This document shows, one piece after another, positions 25,089-33,391 of a DNA stretch of 64,000 bases. Position numbers and translations under genes: made by a program. Source of the stretch: JAHFUA01 sp963733935 (GTDB lineage Bacteria > Acidobacteriota > Terriglobia > Terriglobales > Acidobacteriaceae); contig CAVTEQ010000003.1 in the NCBI GenBank assembly GCA_963733935.1, forward strand, positions 310,001 through 374,000. Direction: 5' to 3'. The first letter of the stretch is position 1, and the number at the start of each line of letters is the position of its first letter. The notes beneath the pieces are model-generated. The model had not been told where the DNA came from, did not search any database, and saw only the letters and a program-made list of their open reading frames with translations.

Positions 25089-25510
25089 TATATTCCAAAC
25101 TTTCTACTAGCCCATTTCTTGATTTTACTGTATTCGCTGGCGGGCCCCCTATTGTAATTCCCAGGGCCGTACCGCTGGTCACACAAGCGTTTAGCAAAAT
25201 CTGCTGCGGTTTCTCCTGGAAGTGGTCGCTCGCCCTCGGCCCAGCTTGGAACAATATTTTGAGGGCCCCCCTTAGCGAAATACTGATAGCCCAAGTACGC
25301 GGCACTCGCAATCCCTACGGCAGCGGCGCCAATTGCTACTACGGTCCCGACCGAGGCGCCGCAGGGCTCAAGGATAATACAGATTCCAACCCCGGCAGCG
25401 ACGGGTACCAGGCCGTTTCCGAGGCATGAGTCCCCCATGTCCACGCGCTCGCCCCGGATGCCGCCCGTACCGCCAGCATTGCCGAAAACAAGCGGCGAAC
25501 AGAGTAACAA
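25088..25510 (-). CDS. Orphan polymorphic-toxin C-terminal module (Rhs-tip-like)
   Basis: About 140 residues from a TTG at 25510. The N-terminal half has a glycine/alanine hydrophobic stretch (SVGTVVAIGAAAVGIASAAY). The C-terminal 50 residues, from PLPGETAADFAKRLCDQRYG to GPASEYSKIKKWASRKF, have the look of the tip module at the end of Rhs/YD-repeat effectors. No Rhs core, YD repeats or secretion genes lie upstream; an in-frame TGA lies about 100 bases before the TTG. It therefore looks like a displaced effector tip with its own promoter (TTGACA at about 25524-25529). Base composition is lower in GC than the neighbours. Toxic activity unknown. Confidence 0.55.
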   Translation of the reverse strand: MLLCSPLVFGNAGGTGGIRGERVDMGDSCLGNGLVPVAAGVGICIILEPCGASVGTVVAIGAAAVGIASAAYLGYQYFAKGGPQNIVPSWAEGERPLPGETAADFAKRLCDQRYGPGNYNRGPASEYSKIKKWASRKFGI

Positions 25511-25649
25511 GGAATTGGGGTTGTCAAGCCAAGAAACGCTTGCGGTTCTGGAAAACGGAACAGACGTTATAGTGGAAACTCCTCAGAGCTGCACACAAAA
25601 TGGTGCAGAGATGCAAGCTCAACGCATGACATATATCCATATTCATGAT

Positions 25650-25889
25650 ATGGTTTTGCATATTAAGACCACGCTCAACATCGATGACACGGTCATGGCG
25701 CAACTGAAGCGCGAAGCGGCACGCCAGCGGCGCACCATGTCCGACCTCGTCGAGACCGCTCTGCGGATGCTGTTCCAGTCTGCGAAGAAGCGGGGGAAAC
25801 TTCCGGCTCTGCCAACTTTCCGCAGCGGCGGGGCCAGGGTCGAGGTCGCAGACCGCGACGCTCTCTACCAGGCGATGGAAGGACGGTAG
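25650..25889 (+). CDS. vapB: VapB-type antitoxin
   Basis: A 79-residue protein with a ribbon-helix-helix start: HIKTTLNIDDTVMAQLKREA followed by MSDLVETALRMLF. The C-terminal tail (FRSGGARVEVADRDALYQAM) is the typical toxin-binding arm. In this family the RHH dimer represses the operon and the tail occupies the PIN active site. The stop codon TAG shares a base with the GTG start of vapC. AT-rich near-palindromic DNA (about 25628-25656, CATATATCC...GATATGG) covers the start and may be the operator. The frame is open further upstream, but that part is not protein-like. Confidence 0.85.
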   Translation: MVLHIKTTLNIDDTVMAQLKREAARQRRTMSDLVETALRMLFQSAKKRGKLPALPTFRSGGARVEVADRDALYQAMEGR

Positions 25890-26326
25890 TGCTGGTGGTG
25901 GATACCAACGTGTTGGTTTACGCCGCCGACGCGGACTCGCCGTTCCACCGCCCCTGCCGCGGGTGGCTGGAGCAGCAACGCGGGCGCGCCGAGGCTTGGT
26001 ACATCACCTGGGCCATCGCCTACGAGTTTCTGCGGGTGACCACCCATCCGCGAGTCATGCGGCAGCCGTGGAGCGTTGCGGCAGCCTGGAAGTTCATTAC
26101 GGCGGTGCTGGCATCGCCCGGGCTGACGGTGCTCGTACCCACGCAGCGCCACGCCGAAGTCGCCCGCCAGGTGATCGCCGAGCTTCCTCACCTGGCGGGC
26201 AATTTGCTCCACGACGCCCACACCGCCATGCTCATGCGCGAGCACGGAGTCCAGCGGATCTGTACCCGCGATACCGACTTCCACCGCTTTCCCTTCGTCG
26301 AGGTAATCGACCCGGTTCAGGCGTAG
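25889..26326 (+). CDS. vapC: VapC-type PIN-domain toxin
   Basis: A 145-residue PIN ribonuclease. The acidic residues expected for metal binding are present: D5 in VVDTNVLVYAAD, the Glu in AIAYEFLRVTTHP, the Asp in LLHDAHTAMLMREHG and the Asp in ICTRDTDFHRFPFV. The GTG start overlaps the vapB stop. VapC toxins cleave tRNA or rRNA to arrest growth when the antitoxin is degraded. The pair sits in a small accessory island next to another toxin-immunity pair. Confidence 0.9.
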   Translation: MLVVDTNVLVYAADADSPFHRPCRGWLEQQRGRAEAWYITWAIAYEFLRVTTHPRVMRQPWSVAAAWKFITAVLASPGLTVLVPTQRHAEVARQVIAELPHLAGNLLHDAHTAMLMREHGVQRICTRDTDFHRFPFVEVIDPVQA

Positions 26327-26401
26327 CCGCGGCTCGCGGAAGCAGGCAGAACCAGATGACGAGCGCCAGCCGCGGCCGGCCGCTGCCCCGAGGCTCGACG
26401 A

Positions 26402-26422
26402 TGTGGCACAAAATGTGTCACA
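26402..26422. promoter_or_regulatory. Putative operator upstream of orphan antitoxin
   Basis: An imperfect inverted repeat, GTGGCACA-AAA-TGTGTCAC, lies about 10 bases before the ATG of the small antitoxin gene. Antitoxins of this type commonly bind such sites to repress themselves. Binding is inferred only from position and symmetry. Confidence 0.4.
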
Positions 26423-26431
26423 TTCATACTT

Positions 26432-26668
26432 ATGCCGAGTATTAACATCCGCCAGCTTCGTGATACCAAGCGCCTGAAAGCGTGGCTGCGCGCCGGCAAG
26501 ACGGTGGAACTCCGCGACCGGGATCGAGTCATTGCCCGCATTGTCCCCGACGGATCGCCTCCGGTCGCGAAGAAGTGGCCGGATTTTGCCGCACGAAGCA
26601 AGAAAGTTTTTGGCGATCGCATCTTGCCGGGAGCAGACCTGCTGATCGAGGAACGTGGACGCTATTGA
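26432..26668 (+). CDS. Orphan Phd/VapB-like antitoxin
   Basis: A 78-residue protein beginning PSINIRQLRDTKRLKAWLRA, with KTVELRDRDRVIARIVPD in the middle and LPGADLLIEERGRY at the end. This pattern matches short Phd/YefM-like antitoxins that normally precede a PIN-domain toxin. No toxin gene follows: the next gene, 160 bases on, is a histidine kinase. It may be a remnant, may neutralise a toxin elsewhere, or may cross-act on the VapC 100 bases upstream. Confidence 0.7.
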   Translation: MPSINIRQLRDTKRLKAWLRAGKTVELRDRDRVIARIVPDGSPPVAKKWPDFAARSKKVFGDRILPGADLLIEERGRY

Positions 26669-26828
26669 AAGAAGGTCATGGTCCCCATGGTACGGCTGGC
26701 CATTGTCTGCTCGTAACCTTTTGTAACCTTATATGCCACTTGCACCTCCGCATAATGGCCGCATCATAACCACAATGGCGTGGGAATTGGGCTTCTATCC
26801 GAAGGCAACCCCTACGCGTGAGGCATAA

Positions 26829-28931
26829 ATGCAGGATGGCCCCGATTCGCTGCAGCGCAACCTGCCGCAAGCACTCAGGGTATCCAGCGATGCGCAGCGT
26901 CTGTTTGGTGCCCTACTGGAGTCGGCGCCTGATGCGATGCTGATCGTCGACGAACGCGGCGCCATTCTGCTGGCCAATTCGCAGACCGAGAAGCTGTTCG
27001 GCTACAGCCACGAAGAGCTCATTGGTCAGTCGGTGGAGAAGCTGCTACCGGAGCGTTACCGCGACGCCCACTCCAGACACCGCAATCGGTTCTTTTCCAG
27101 CCCGCGGCTGCGTCCCATGGGGGAGGGGCTGGATCTCTACGGTATGCGGCGCGACGGCAGCGAGTTCCCGCTTGAAATCAGCCTTAACCCGATCGCGACC
27201 GGAGGCGGCATCCTGGTCACGAGCTCGATCCGCGACGTTTCCGAGCGCAAGCGCGCCGAACAGGAGCTGCGCCACGCCTACGCTGAATTGGACCAGCGCG
27301 TCCTGGAGCGCACCGCCGAATTGGAGAAGCTCACGACGGCATTGCTGCAGCGGATCGGCCTGCACGAGCAGACGGTCAACGACTTGCGGCAGAGTGAAGA
27401 ACGCTTCCGCCTGCTGATGGAAGGAGTCAAGGATCACGCTATCTTCATGCTTGATCCCGAGGGCGTAGTCGTGAGCTGGAACGCCGGCGCCCAGCACATT
27501 TTCGGATTTTCGGAGGAGGAAGCCACCGGCAGCCGTCTCGAAGACTTGTATTCTCCCGAGAACTGGCAGGCCGAACCTCCGCATTATGCACTGGAGCAGG
27601 CGGCGGCAGCGGGACGGTTTGAAGATGAAGGCTGGCGCGTGACGAAGGACGGCCGCCGTTTCTGGGCGAGCACCGTGACCACCGCTCTACGGGACGGCGA
27701 GGGGCGCCTGCGGGGCTTCTCCCGGATTACGCGCAACGTCACCGAGAAATACGCTCTCGAGCAGCAGTTGCGCCACGCACAAAAATTGGAGGCCGTGGGC
27801 CGCCTGGCCGGAGGCGTGGCCCACGAGTTCAACAACTCGGCAACCGCGATTCTCGGCTACAGCAGTCTGATTATCGAAAAGTTTCCCGAAGACAACCAAC
27901 TGCGCCACTACGCCGAAGAAATCCATAAGGCGGGACAGCGCGCGGCCGCCGTGACACGCCAACTTTTGGCGTTCAGCCGGCAAAAGGTCCTGCAGCCTAC
28001 CACCGTCAACCTGAATGACGTGGTAAGTGACATCGAGAAGATGCTGCGCCGGCTGCTGGGCGAAAACATCCGCGTGCTCACCGTGCTTGATCCTTACCTG
28101 GGCAGCGTCAAGACCGACCCCAGCGGAATGGCGCAGGTGATTATCAACCTGGCCTTGAATGCCCGCGATGCCATGCCCGAGGGCGGCGACTTGACCATCG
28201 AAACCGGAAACATCGAGGTGGGCGATGACCTTGCCGGCGAGAACCAACAGCTTTCCACCGGCCCGCACGTCCGGCTTCGTGTATCGGACACCGGCACCGG
28301 GCTGGACAAGCAAGCGGCCGCACACTTGTTCGAACCCTTCTTCACCACCAAACCTGTGGGCATCGGAACCGGCCTCGGACTCTCCACCGTGTACGGAACC
28401 GTCAAGCAGAGTGGAGGAGGCATTCTGGTCTTCAGCGAACCCGGCCAGGGTACGACGTTTGAAATCTACCTTCCGCGCCTCGAGCAGGTTGGAGTGAAGC
28501 CCATGCTGGTCTCTCCGGCGAAGGCCAGGAGCGGGGGCTCGGAGACCATTCTGGTGGTGGAGGATGACAGCTCGCTGCGCTGGCTCACCTGCCAGATTCT
28601 CGCTCAATTCGGGTACGTCGTCCTGGGGGCGCAGGACGCGTCAGATGCTTTGGCCCTGGCCAGCGAACGCGCCGGTGAGATCGACCTGGTAATCACCGAC
28701 GTGATCATGCCCGGACACAATGGCCGGCAACTCGCCCGCCGCATCCGCGAGCTTTATCCGCGGACCAGGGTGTTGTTGATGTCCGGACACATGGCGGAGA
28801 TCGCCCAGCTCGGCCACAACCAGGTTGACCTGCCCTTCCTGGAAAAACCATTTACCCCCGAAGACCTCGCATTGAAGGTGCGCGAAGTGCTGGACGAGGA
28901 AGACTCCTCCAGACTCCGCAAGGGCGCCTGA
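26829..28931 (+). CDS. Hybrid sensor histidine kinase (PAS-PAS-HisKA-HATPase-REC)
   Basis: A 700-residue cytosolic signalling protein. PAS 1 spans about residues 22-140 (LLESAPDAMLIVDERGAIL, FGYSHEELIGQ), followed by a coiled linker with LEQRVLER-like text. PAS 2 is near 190-310 (FGFSEEEATGSRLEDLYSPE). The HisKA H-box is GGVAHEFNN with His332. The ATP-binding domain has NLALNARDAMPEGG (N box), RVSDTGTGLD and FFTTKPVGIGTGLGL. A C-terminal receiver domain has VVEDDSS, phospho-acceptor Asp624 in ITDVIMPG, and FLEKPF. No membrane segment is visible, so the signal is probably intracellular. No partner regulator lies adjacent. Confidence 0.95.
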   Translation: MQDGPDSLQRNLPQALRVSSDAQRLFGALLESAPDAMLIVDERGAILLANSQTEKLFGYSHEELIGQSVEKLLPERYRDAHSRHRNRFFSSPRLRPMGEGLDLYGMRRDGSEFPLEISLNPIATGGGILVTSSIRDVSERKRAEQELRHAYAELDQRVLERTAELEKLTTALLQRIGLHEQTVNDLRQSEERFRLLMEGVKDHAIFMLDPEGVVVSWNAGAQHIFGFSEEEATGSRLEDLYSPENWQAEPPHYALEQAAAAGRFEDEGWRVTKDGRRFWASTVTTALRDGEGRLRGFSRITRNVTEKYALEQQLRHAQKLEAVGRLAGGVAHEFNNSATAILGYSSLIIEKFPEDNQLRHYAEEIHKAGQRAAAVTRQLLAFSRQKVLQPTTVNLNDVVSDIEKMLRRLLGENIRVLTVLDPYLGSVKTDPSGMAQVIINLALNARDAMPEGGDLTIETGNIEVGDDLAGENQQLSTGPHVRLRVSDTGTGLDKQAAAHLFEPFFTTKPVGIGTGLGLSTVYGTVKQSGGGILVFSEPGQGTTFEIYLPRLEQVGVKPMLVSPAKARSGGSETILVVEDDSSLRWLTCQILAQFGYVVLGAQDASDALALASERAGEIDLVITDVIMPGHNGRQLARRIRELYPRTRVLLMSGHMAEIAQLGHNQVDLPFLEKPFTPEDLALKVREVLDEEDSSRLRKGA

Positions 28932-28970
28932 GCAGGCGAATGTCACGGCCAGTTGATGAGGAGATTGTTG

Positions 28971-29159
28971 ATGGACCGACACATGATTCAGATTGAGGAT
29001 CAAGAGTTCACCGGCTGGTGCTGCTCCGACTGCCAATGGGAAATCGTTGTCCCGCGCCTGGATAGCACGGTGGCCGCGCTCGCCTTCAACCGCGTTGCCC
29101 AGGAGGAGTTCCAGAAGCACGACTGTGCGACCGGCAAGAGCTCCGAAACCGCAGCCTGA
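28971..29159 (+). CDS. Small Cys/His protein, acidobacterial type
   Basis: A 62-residue protein with GWCCSDCQWEI and a later EEFQKHDC, enough Cys/His residues for one metal site. The core TVAALAFNRVAQEEFQKHD looks helical. I recall near-identical small proteins in other acidobacteria, annotated hypothetical. ATG at 28971 is preferred because GAGGAG lies 7 bases upstream. It follows the hybrid kinase by 39 bases and may share its transcript. Zinc binding is inferred. Confidence 0.7.
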   Translation: MDRHMIQIEDQEFTGWCCSDCQWEIVVPRLDSTVAALAFNRVAQEEFQKHDCATGKSSETAA

Positions 29160-29164
29160 AGTCG

Positions 29165-29645
29165 CTAGCCCCTTTCGGATGGCAGCGCGCAACTCGCGCC
29201 CGGCATGCCGCAGTTGGCGAAGTATTGCTCCATGGCAGCTCCGGTGCGGGCCATCTCCTCGGGCGGCATCTGGCGCTGGCACTGCTCGAACAACTGCCGC
29301 TCCTCGGTGCGGATGTGCTGGGAGAGCGTTTCGCGCAAAGGTCTTCAGATTCGCAACGTCCAGCCGCCGGGCTTGTGCCTGCGCGAAGAAGCCTCGCAAC
29401 GTTTCATGTTCGGAGAGCAACTGCTTGACCAGCGCTGGAGCGTATTTCTCCGCCGCCGGGAACAGCACCTTCTCTTCAGCCGCGAAGTGGAAGCGGATCT
29501 CGCTCTCCCAGGTGCCGGCAATTTCTTCTTGCCAGGCGTTGAGTTCGGCATTGCCGTTAGCGAGAGCGCGGTCGAGACGTACGCACATCGCCAGCGCGTG
29601 CTGGTGCTGACGCGAAAGCGGGATAAGGTTCTTGTCGCGCAGCAT
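29165..29645 (-). CDS. Hemerythrin-domain protein, frameshifted in this sequence
   Basis: The protein has the four-helix hemerythrin-like layout. The His/Glu ligands are spread over RQHQHALAMCVRLDRAL, IRFHFAAEEKVLFPAAEKY and LLSEHETLRGFFAQA. Such proteins bind a di-iron centre for oxygen, nitric oxide or iron handling. After NLKTFA the frame breaks; an extra base in 29331-29337 displaces ETLSQHIRTEERQLFEQCQ into another frame. Correcting it gives about 159 residues ending in CALPSERG. It lies divergent from the next gene, with a short intergenic promoter region. The exact role is unknown. Confidence 0.82.
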
Positions 29646-29703
29646 GCTTGTATTATCCACCCGCGGAGGGGTTTGACACTCGGAGTACACTGCCCTGCAA
29701 ACG

Positions 29704-31399
29704 ATGCCATCGCTTGATCGCCTCCTCGCCCGGCTGGAGCAGGAGAAAACCAACTTCTCGCGCGGGAATGCGTCGCAGGTGGAGCGGCTGCTGGCGGCGC
29801 TCGGCCGAAGTCCGTTGCACGATCCGCAAAGCCTCATCCGCTTCCACGATGCGTTGTTGTTCCTGCGAGCGTATCCGCACAATGCTGCGGTGTTGCGGCA
29901 CGCTGAGCGTCTGCTTGAGACATTCGCGAAGCGCGTTCAGGGTCTGCGCGCTGCTGGCGCCGACATGTCCGTGTTCGATCCCGAGCAGGTTTCCGGCATT
30001 GCCGGCACTTCCATGCAGGACACGTGGAACTACGACATAGTCCGCTGGCTGGCGCGGCGCTTTCCGCGCAACGTTGCCATCGACTGGACGGACTACGATC
30101 TGCAAGGCCGTTTGGCGTGCGACCCTGCCGCGGTTCATCCCTCTGCTCGCCGACGATGCCGACGTCGAGGCGGATGTCCCCTACTCCGAGTGGCTGCAGG
30201 CGGCGTCAGGCCGGCGCGGAGTCTTGCCGTGGTTGCTGGAGCAGTTCGAGCGGCTGCCGATCTCCGGACGTGAAAAGGCGGAACTCTACAACTCTCTCGG
30301 CCTGACGGTAAAGTGGGAACTCGATAACCTGCGCGCCAGCCGTACCCGCAACTGGCGGCCGGTGCGGCCAGTGTTTTATCACGATGCCCCGCTGATCCGG
30401 CGCAGCGAAGTTTCGCTGGCGAATGAGCTAGCTTCGCCGCTGCCGATCCGTAAGCTCTCTCGGCGAGAGGGTGAAACGGTGATGGACCTCATTCGCGAGA
30501 TCATGGCGGTCCGCTACCGCGAGCTTTACGGCACCACGCTGGGCGATCCGGCGAGCGTAGTCGAAGCCCGCCCCGGCCGCGGCACCCAGATCTATCTTTG
30601 GGGCCTGGCTCCCGAACGGCGGCTGCCGCTGCGCGCTTATCTCGCGGGATTCACCCTGAAGAACGGCGTGCCGATCAATTACATCGAGGGCATCTCGCTC
30701 TTCGAGTGGATGGAGGTCGGGTTCAATACTTTTTATGCCTATCGCGATGGCGAATCGGCGTGGCATTACGCGCAGGCGTTGCGACTGCTTTCGCAGCTCC
30801 ATAGTGTTCGCTGCATCTCCGTTTATCCGTACCAACTCGGCGAAGAGAACGAAGAAGCCATCGCCTCGGGAGCATTCTGGTTCTATCGCAAGCTGGGATT
30901 CCGCCCCGGACGCCCCGAGGTACGCCGTCTGCTCGCGCGTGAAGAGGAGAAGATCGCGGCGCGCCCCGGCTACCGTACTTCGGCGGCCACGCTTCGCAAG
31001 CTCGCGGCCGGACACGTGTTCTACGAGCTTCCCGGAGTGGAGGCGGGAGCGTGGGACCGCTTTCGCGTGCGGAACCTGGGTTTTCGAGTCAGCCGCCATA
31101 TGGCGGAAAAATTCGGCGGTGATGCGGACAGGATGCGGCAGGTCACGGGCGGGAGGCTCGCGCTTGCTTTGGACATGAACACCAGCAGGCTGTCTCAACC
31201 GGAGCGCGCGGCTCTGGAAAATTTCGCTGCCGTGCTGGCGCTGGTGCCGGACTTCCCACGCTGGTCATCGGACAAAAAAAGGAAGCTGGCAGCAATCATC
31301 CGCGCCAAAGCCGGGCGGGACGAAGCGCGGTACATACGCCTGCTGCAATCGCATCCACGGCTGCGTGCGGCGGTGCTACGGCTGGGATCAGGAATGTAG
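29704..31399 (+). CDS. Large conserved protein of unknown function, frameshifted in this sequence
   Basis: A product of about 564 residues after removing one inserted base at 30118. The first 138 residues (LLARLEQEKTNFSRGNASQV to DYDLQGRLA) are helical, and the second part continues with TLPRFIPLLADDADVEADVP. Later blocks include TVMDLIREIMAVRYRELYGT, IYLWGLAPERRLPLRAYLAG, NYIEGISLFEWMEVGFNTFY and SVYPYQLGEENEEAI. The C-terminus ends LQSHPRLRAAVLRLGSG. No known catalytic motif or signal peptide is visible. The stop TAG comes from a palindromic repeat. I recall such proteins as acidobacterial hypotheticals only. Function unknown. Confidence 0.75.
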
Positions 31400-31492
31400 C
31401 GCCGGCCTCCGGCCGGCTGTCCCGAGGGCATCTTGCCCTCGCGCGTGTGGGCGAGACGCCCACATCGACAGCCGCCGAGACGGCGGCGCTAC
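31396..31492. repeat. Palindromic intergenic repeat, family A copy 3
   Basis: A 97-base element with outer arms GTAGCGCCGGCC and CGGCGGCGCTAC. The internal stems are GAGGGCATCTTGCCCTC and GTGGGCGAGACGCCCAC. Its left end forms the TAG stop codon of the preceding gene. Non-coding. Confidence 0.85.
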
Positions 31493-31575
31493 CAGCCCGC
31501 TTGCCAAGCGTTCCGCCCACAGACGACAATAGCTCTTCCCCCACTATTGCCCGGGGACAACAGGAGAACGCCCTC

Positions 31576-31767
31576 ATGCCCGCGACCGGCGAGATTATTC
31601 GTTTGATGAATTACGTGGACGACATTGCCGCCACCCTGCGCCGCATCACCGTCAGCCTTCCCACCCTGACCGACGAGGAGCGGAAGCAACTGGCGGACTA
31701 CATGCGCAAGTCCGATCCGAACTTCGTCAAGGTGCTGGAAGGCATCGAGCGCACCAAGCACGCGTAG
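31576..31767 (+). CDS. Small acidic-helix protein upstream of hydroxyacyl-CoA dehydrogenase
   Basis: A 63-residue protein, mostly helical: EIIRLMNYVDDIAATLRRIT and LTDEERKQLADYMRKSDPNF. CAGGAGAA lies a few bases before the ATG. The stop is 2 bases before the dehydrogenase start, so it is probably the first gene of a two-gene operon. No domain recognised. Confidence 0.72.
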   Translation: MPATGEIIRLMNYVDDIAATLRRITVSLPTLTDEERKQLADYMRKSDPNFVKVLEGIERTKHA

Positions 31768-31769
31768 GC

Positions 31770-32663
31770 ATGGCCGGCGTGAAAACGATCGCCGTGATCG
31801 GGGCCGGGATCATGGGGCGCGGCATCGCGCACGCCGCGGCCCTGGGCGGCTTCCGCACCATCCTCGAGGACATTCTGCCCGCGAGCCTGCGGCGGGCCGA
31901 GACCGAGATCCGCGGCAACCTCGACAAGGGCGTCGAACTGGGTAAGGTCTCACGCCAGCAGGCCGACGACGCCTTTGGGCGAATCGAGTTTGCCAGCTCG
32001 ATTGAAGACGCGGCCCGTGCTGCCGAGCTGGTGATCGAGGCTGTTCCCGAAGAGCTGGAATCGAAGATCGAGATCTTCACGCTGCTGGATAAGATCTGCG
32101 CCCCCCAGACCATTGTGGCTTCTAACACTTCGTCGCTCTCCATCACCGAGATCTCGTCCGTCACCTATCGGGCGCCGCGCTGTATCGGCATGCACTTCTT
32201 CAATCCGGTGCACAAGATGAAGCTCCTGGAGATCGTCCGTGGCCTGGAGACCGACCAGCCCACCGTCGATGCCTGTGTGGATGTGGGCAAGCGCATGGGC
32301 AAAGAAGTGGTTGTGATCAAAGAGTCGCCCGGCTTCATCACCAGCCGCATCAACGCTATGATCGGCAACGAAGCTTTCTACATGCTGCAGGAAGGCATCG
32401 CCAGCGCCGCCGACATCGACAAGGCCCTCAAGCTGGGCCTTAACCATCCCATGGGCCCTTTCGAATTGGTAGACCTCGTGGGGCTCGACACGCGACTGCA
32501 CATCTTGGAATATCTGCACAAGACGCTGGGTGAGAAATTTCGTCCTGCACCACTTTTGGTGCAATACGTTAAAGCCGGCCGCCTGGGCCGCAAGGCGGGG
32601 CATGGAGTGTATGAATATCCCGAAGTAGCTAAGGGTGCTGCCAAGCCCGCGCCTACTTCTTAG
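31770..32663 (+). CDS. 3-hydroxyacyl-CoA (3-hydroxybutyryl-CoA) dehydrogenase
   Basis: An NAD-dependent enzyme that interconverts 3-hydroxyacyl-CoA and 3-oxoacyl-CoA. The 297-residue protein has the dinucleotide fold VIGAGIMGRGIAHAAALGGF at about 9-28. The catalytic segment HFFNPVHKMKLLEIV contains the active His, with the partner Glu in AVPEELESKIEIF. The C-terminal helical domain includes GFITSRINAMIGNEAFYML and GLNHPMGPFELVDLVGLD. It is the short, monofunctional form like Hbd or PaaH. The pathway (beta-oxidation, butyrate or phenylacetate) cannot be chosen from the context. Its 3' end overlaps the convergent DinB gene by 11 bases. Confidence 0.95.
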   Translation: MAGVKTIAVIGAGIMGRGIAHAAALGGFRTILEDILPASLRRAETEIRGNLDKGVELGKVSRQQADDAFGRIEFASSIEDAARAAELVIEAVPEELESKIEIFTLLDKICAPQTIVASNTSSLSITEISSVTYRAPRCIGMHFFNPVHKMKLLEIVRGLETDQPTVDACVDVGKRMGKEVVVIKESPGFITSRINAMIGNEAFYMLQEGIASAADIDKALKLGLNHPMGPFELVDLVGLDTRLHILEYLHKTLGEKFRPAPLLVQYVKAGRLGRKAGHGVYEYPEVAKGAAKPAPTS

Positions 32664-33204
32664 GCCGGGATTCTGGCGGCACCAGGCCTGCGACCCGGTA
32701 GTACACGACCAGCTGTCCGTAGTGCTCACCCGAGTGCTCGATCGCCTCATAGGCAAGGTCGGAAAGCTGCATCTTCTGGCCGGACTCTGGGTCCACTGCG
32801 GTTTGCGCAAGTCCGCGATCTCCCTTGGACTGAATCACGGCCGCGCCGTCGGTAAACGACTTCTTCAGGTAGGCAACCACTGCGGCCTTGGTGGGATAGT
32901 GTTCGCGCGACTCGTCGTCCACAGGCTTCTGGCCTTTGGCGGTCGCCGTAAACAAATCGTTCGAACCGGCGACGTGCAACAACTGCTCGGCAAAGCTGCG
33001 TTGCGCGGGGACGGGCTTGAAATCGTACTTGTCTTCGGGAAAATCCTCGGCCATGGCGACCAGTTTTCGTCCGATGTCGGACCACGAGGCGAGCACGGCC
33101 TGCGAGGGACTAAGCGCAGGTTTGGTAGCTGGTTTCTGCGCCATCGCTGGGGTGGATAGCACCCCGATGGCAAGGACCGCGATGGTAACGAGTAGCTTCT
33201 TCAT
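32653..33204 (-). CDS. Secreted DinB-family protein
   Basis: A 183-residue protein with a signal peptide (KKLLVTIAVLAIGVLSTPAMAQ). A DinB four-helix bundle follows: FPEDKYDFKPVPAQRSFAEQ, LLHVAGSNDLFTATAKGQKP and IEHSGEHYGQLVVYYR. The His residues in LLHVAG and EHSGEH are at the places where DinB proteins bind a divalent metal. The family includes thiol-dependent transferases, but many members have no known reaction. Export to the periplasm is predicted and is common for acidobacterial members. The frame continues upstream of the ATG, but 33204 gives the signal peptide. Confidence 0.88.
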   Translation of the reverse strand: MKKLLVTIAVLAIGVLSTPAMAQKPATKPALSPSQAVLASWSDIGRKLVAMAEDFPEDKYDFKPVPAQRSFAEQLLHVAGSNDLFTATAKGQKPVDDESREHYPTKAAVVAYLKKSFTDGAAVIQSKGDRGLAQTAVDPESGQKMQLSDLAYEAIEHSGEHYGQLVVYYRVAGLVPPESRPKK

Positions 33205-33391
33205 GGGTCTGGCTCCATAGAAATGTTTTGCCACGCGACTATAGACGGCTGACGCTAGTTTGGGTACGGGGCTTCTCCGTCCGCCAAAATTTCCGATAAC
33301 CCTTTCCCTTCTCCTCAGTCCAACTCTCTGGCGGCCGGGGTGTGATGGCGAGCCACTGAACTTCCTACCTTCGGCGGCGTAACATTGAGGT

